17,781 nucleotides of DNA from Flavisolibacter sp. (GTDB lineage Bacteria; Bacteroidota; Bacteroidia; Chitinophagales; Chitinophagaceae): contig JACDAZ010000152.1 of the NCBI GenBank assembly GCA_013695175.1, positions 1 to 17,781 on the forward strand. Reading direction: 5' to 3'. Numbering within the stretch: the stretch's first letter is position 1; the number at the start of each line of letters is the position of its first letter. The notes beneath the pieces are model-generated. The model was not told the DNA's origin and made no database searches. It worked only from the letters and a program-made list of their open reading frames with translations. Made by a program: the position numbers and the translations under genes. Positions 15,101 to 17,781 of this stretch are shown piece after piece.

Positions 15101-16396
15101 CTATTTACGTTTTGTTTGTTGTGCAGGTAAATCAATAATGGTTCTGAAACCAATGTAAGATTTAGTTGAATCCTGGTACTCATAAGTACGTGTACCGGTC
15201 TGCAAATAATAACCTACATCTTTCCAGCTTCCACCACGAAGTACTTTACGCTTCATTTTCGGAGGATCGGAATCCTTAGCATTCCAACGAATATCAGGGT
15301 TCATGTCGTGCTGGAATGTGTAAGAACCTTCATAGAAAATTGATGATGTCCACTCTGCTACGTTTCCCGACATACAATATAAACCAAAGTCATTTGGCCA
15401 ATAAGCATCTGCACGTACAGTATAGAAACCACCATCTTCAGGATAGTTACCACGGCCAGGTTTAAAGTTAGCCAGTAAGCAACCTTTCTTGTTTCTCAGG
15501 TAGTAGTTACCCCAGGGGAACATAGATTGAGAACGTCCGCCACGGGCAGCATATTCCCACTGTGCTTCTGTTGGTAACCGGAAGTCAGACTCCTGAACCC
15601 TTCCTTTTGAATCAAGCCATGAATTAAGATAATGTGTTCTCCACTCGCAGAAAGCAGCTGCCTGTAACCAGTTTACACCAACAACAGGGTAGTTACCAAA
15701 TGCGGGGTGAGAATAATATCTTTTTGTCATGGGCTCATTGTAAGAGTAGGAGAAGTCTCTTATCCACGATAGAGTATCAGGATAGATACGAACATCTTTT
15801 TTTACAATGAATGTAGATCTTGGCTTTCCTGCATTCTCTCTTTTTGCTGCTTCTTTCAAATCAAAAGTTTCTGAATGAAAGATCAGTTTAGAAGCATCGA
15901 TCTCTTTTTTACCAAAGATGCGGTCTTCCGGAGACAAGATAAGATCGGTTTGACCAAGTTGCTCAACAACTTTTGGATCATTCCATTTTAAAGTTTTCAT
16001 TTTCGCCCAGTCAACAGATTCAATACCATCAGAGCCGCTTTTTACATAACCTAATCTTTTGGCTGCGATAGAATCGCGAACCCAGGTTGTAAACTGGCGA
16101 TACTCATTGTTGGTAATCTCTGTTGCATCCATCCAAAAGCCACTGATGGATACAGAACGGTTTCGTGCACTAAAGGCATAAGCAGGATCTTCATCGCTGG
16201 GACCCATGTGAAAAGTTCCCTGGGGAATGTATACCATCCCGGGAGGCTTGGGCATAACATAACGATTGCCAGGAGCAATTCCATGCAACTGACCATCATT
16301 AGGCAGACCTCCGCCTTTGTCTTTTCTGAAGCTACAACTAGCAAGAACCAGGGTTACAATTGCCAGCAGCGGTAAATATTGGTTTTTCATTTTCAT
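15101..16396 (-). CDS. gldK: Gliding motility / type IX secretion lipoprotein GldK
   Basis: GldK is an outer-membrane lipoprotein that forms a ring with GldN. From the ATG at 16396 it has 431 residues: a short signal peptide with an LASC lipobox (lipidated Cys21), then a formylglycine-generating-enzyme/sulfatase-modifying fold starting at about PPGMVYIPQGTFHMG. Later landmarks are FWMDATEITNNEYRQF, the WLQAAAFCEWR helix, RLPTEAQWEYAARGG, GNVAEWTSS and the C-terminal VLRGGSWKD...YIGFRTI. GldK uses this fold structurally, not as an enzyme, as far as is known. The frame is open upstream to 16510, but those 38 codons do not look like a signal peptide and cover the promoter. A second ATG at 16390 would remove only two residues. 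The gene ends in TAG. Confidence 0.95.
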   Translation of the reverse strand: MKMKNQYLPLLAIVTLVLASCSFRKDKGGGLPNDGQLHGIAPGNRYVMPKPPGMVYIPQGTFHMGPSDEDPAYAFSARNRSVSISGFWMDATEITNNEYRQFTTWVRDSIAAKRLGYVKSGSDGIESVDWAKMKTLKWNDPKVVEQLGQTDLILSPEDRIFGKKEIDASKLIFHSETFDLKEAAKRENAGKPRSTFIVKKDVRIYPDTLSWIRDFSYSYNEPMTKRYYSHPAFGNYPVVGVNWLQAAAFCEWRTHYLNSWLDSKGRVQESDFRLPTEAQWEYAARGGRSQSMFPWGNYYLRNKKGCLLANFKPGRGNYPEDGGFYTVRADAYWPNDFGLYCMSGNVAEWTSSIFYEGSYTFQHDMNPDIRWNAKDSDPPKMKRKVLRGGSWKDVGYYLQTGTRTYEYQDSTKSYIGFRTIIDLPAQQTKRK

Positions 16397-16412
16397 ACTA
16401 AAGGGTATTGGG

Positions 16413-16420
16413 CAAATATA
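16413..16420 (-). promoter_or_regulatory. Putative promoter of the gldKLMN operon (-7 element)
   Basis: On the minus strand this reads TATATTTG, an exact TAnnTTTG, 16 bases before the gldK ATG at 16396. A TTG lies 23 bases upstream of it (16446-16444), slightly farther than usual for a -33 box. Its presence supports gldK as the first gene of the operon, independent of the broken gene upstream. The rest of the 135-base gap shows nothing further. Confidence 0.55.
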
Positions 16421-16531
16421 TGATTTTGAAATAATGGACACCACAAGGTTAAAATTATATTTTTTCATTTGCAATAGCCGGAACTGGCGTACCAGTAAAA
16501 ACGGTACCACGTTCCTTTTATTGTATTTACG

Positions 16532-17781
16532 CTAATTATTTTGACCAGCAAGGGTTTGCAACTCTTTCAGCGTATCAACCGGTTGCAAACATTCGTAATT
16601 TTTACAGAGAAAAAAGCGTGTTTGTTCGTAACTATTTTTTTGTGCTAACAGCGGAAATTCCTGATTTTCACTCTTTGTTGACATAACAACTTTATGCGGA
16701 ATATAAACCTGGAGTAATGCTTTTAATTTTTTAAAGGCATCCTTGCCTACAACAGCAATTTCATTTGTACTATAAACCTTTTCCATCAGCACCGAAAGCC
16801 ACACTCCAAATGAAGTAGGATATTTCACTGACATTTCAAGCAATCCTTTAATCATTTTTTCGCTTTGGTCTGCCCAATCCCGCTGATCAAATAAAATGGA
16901 AAGATGATGAAGGTTTAATGCCATAACCGCATTGCCCGAGGGAGTGGCTCCATCATATATCTCTTTCTTTCTCAAAAGAATATCTTTTTGAAATTCTGGT
17001 GTATAAAAGAAAAATGGCGAATTATCATCTCTAAAATATGTAAACAGCTTTGAGGTTAATTCTTTTGCCTTTATTAACCACGTGGTATCTGCTGTAATAG
17101 TTTGTAACTCAATTAAAGCCGATATTAAATAAGAATAATCATCTAAAAAACCATTTATGGTGGTCTTTCCCTCTTTATAGTTGTGATATAATAAATCATC
17201 CTTGATAAAATTCTTTAATAAAAAGTTCATATTGTTGACAGCCACCTCTTTGTAATGTTCATTGCCTGTGGCAGCATAAGCGTAAGAATATGCTTTATTC
17301 ATTAAGGCATTCCATTCAAGTAACATTTTATCATCGAGCATGGGTCTTATCCTGGAACTTCTTCTTTCAAATAGCTTTTTCTTACTTTCCTATAATAATT
17401 GATTTAGTGCATCTTTAGAAATATTATTATTCTGTGCAAATAGTTCCAACGGTATTTTAACTCTGGGAATATTTTTATGTTCCCAATTTCCATGTGGACT
17501 TATATCATAAAATTTGATGAAGAGGTCACTATTTACACCTAATATTTCTTTTACTTCTTCATAGTCCCAAACATAAAATTTTCCCTCTACTCCTTCACTA
17601 TCAGCATCGAGTGAGCTATAAAATCCGCCATCGGGGTGCATTAATTCCCTTTCAATAAAGTCCAGCGTTTCGGTTACTGTTTTTTTATATTTCTCTTCTC
17701 CCGTAAGCTGGTATGCTTCAGAAAGAGCTGAAATCAAAAGTGCATTATCATAAAGCATTTTTTCAAAATGCGGAGCAAGCC
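16532..17781 (-). pseudogene. YyaL/SPATA20-like (DUF255) protein, interrupted by an in-frame TAG; 5' part outside the window
   Basis: About 416 C-terminal codons are visible of a family whose members are usually around 650-700 residues: an N-terminal thioredoxin-like DUF255 domain, here beyond the right edge, and an alpha/alpha-barrel resembling N-acylglucosamine 2-epimerases. Entry into the window is by LAPHFEKMLYDNALL (from about 17779), a family hallmark, followed by DGGFYSSLDADSEG and GKFYVWDYEEV. At 17392-17390 a TAG interrupts the frame. In the same frame the protein resumes at once with ESKKKLFERRSSRIRP, then MLDDKMLLEWNALM, ATPSGNAVMAL and a C-terminal FLCKNYECLQPV. There is no shift, insertion or other stop. 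The biochemical role is uncertain in bacteria. It could be a recent pseudogene, two separately made halves (an ATG at 17341 follows the stop), or a sequencing error. Confidence 0.85.

Noticed and set aside
11621..16396. The gld cluster as a novel secretion system
   Set aside because: Gene order and all four proteins match the known type IX secretion core gldKLMN; nothing is missing or added.
16397..16510. Upstream in-frame extension of gldK by 38 codons to an ATG at 16510
   Set aside because: The extension does not form a signal peptide, would bury the lipoprotein signal inside the protein, and overlaps an exact -7 promoter element at 16413-16420.
17390..17392. TAG read as a sense codon (recoding)
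   Set aside because: TAG is an ordinary stop elsewhere here (165-167, 8970-8972, 15101-15103, and the end of this same gene at 16532-16534), and no recoding signal is visible.

Overview
The window looks like chromosomal DNA from a member of the Bacteroidota, most likely Chitinophagaceae or a near relative. The evidence is a complete gldK-gldL-gldM-gldN set (type IX secretion and gliding motor, restricted to this phylum), AT-rich genes with short spacers, promoter elements resembling the Bacteroidota -7 consensus TAnnTTTG, and Bacteroidota-type families (a DUF4783 protein, and an ECF sigma factor followed by an anti-sigma/beta-barrel hybrid). I see no tRNA, rRNA, CRISPR array, insertion sequence, phage gene or attachment site. 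No gene-free stretch exceeds 300 bases. The family order is inferred from the sequence and was not checked by alignment.

Layout. 1-2215 is all minus strand: a PmtA-like methyltransferase, nadC, a SUI1/YciH-like factor, a two-helix membrane peptide directly after it, and the first 20 codons of ileS at the left edge. 2383-2619 is a small acidic plus-strand protein. It converges on a minus-strand DUF4783 protein across a bidirectional terminator. From 3167 to 11469 everything is plus strand: gpmI overlapping a heme-type TonB-dependent receptor by one base; an ECF sigma factor with a protein built like a dual-membrane-spanning anti-sigma factor; and, after a strong terminator, a lipoprotein with uvrC. 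From 11589 to the right edge everything is minus strand: the gld operon with its terminator, and upstream of it a YyaL/SPATA20-like (DUF255) gene broken by an in-frame amber codon.

How the genes fit together. gldKLMN forms one machine: GldL and GldM are the proton-driven inner-membrane motor, and GldK and GldN are the periplasmic/outer-membrane ring. The sigma factor and its downstream partner form a likely envelope-sensing pair whose promoter lies inside a perfect 11-bp inverted repeat. The other genes are housekeeping: glycolysis (gpmI), NAD synthesis (nadC), tRNA charging (ileS) and DNA repair (uvrC).

Best leads: (1) the sigma/anti-sigma-barrel pair with its promoter-embracing inverted repeat; (2) the amber-interrupted DUF255 gene; (3) promoter elements 4-5 nt from the start codons of gpmI and nadC, which predict leaderless or nearly leaderless mRNAs.
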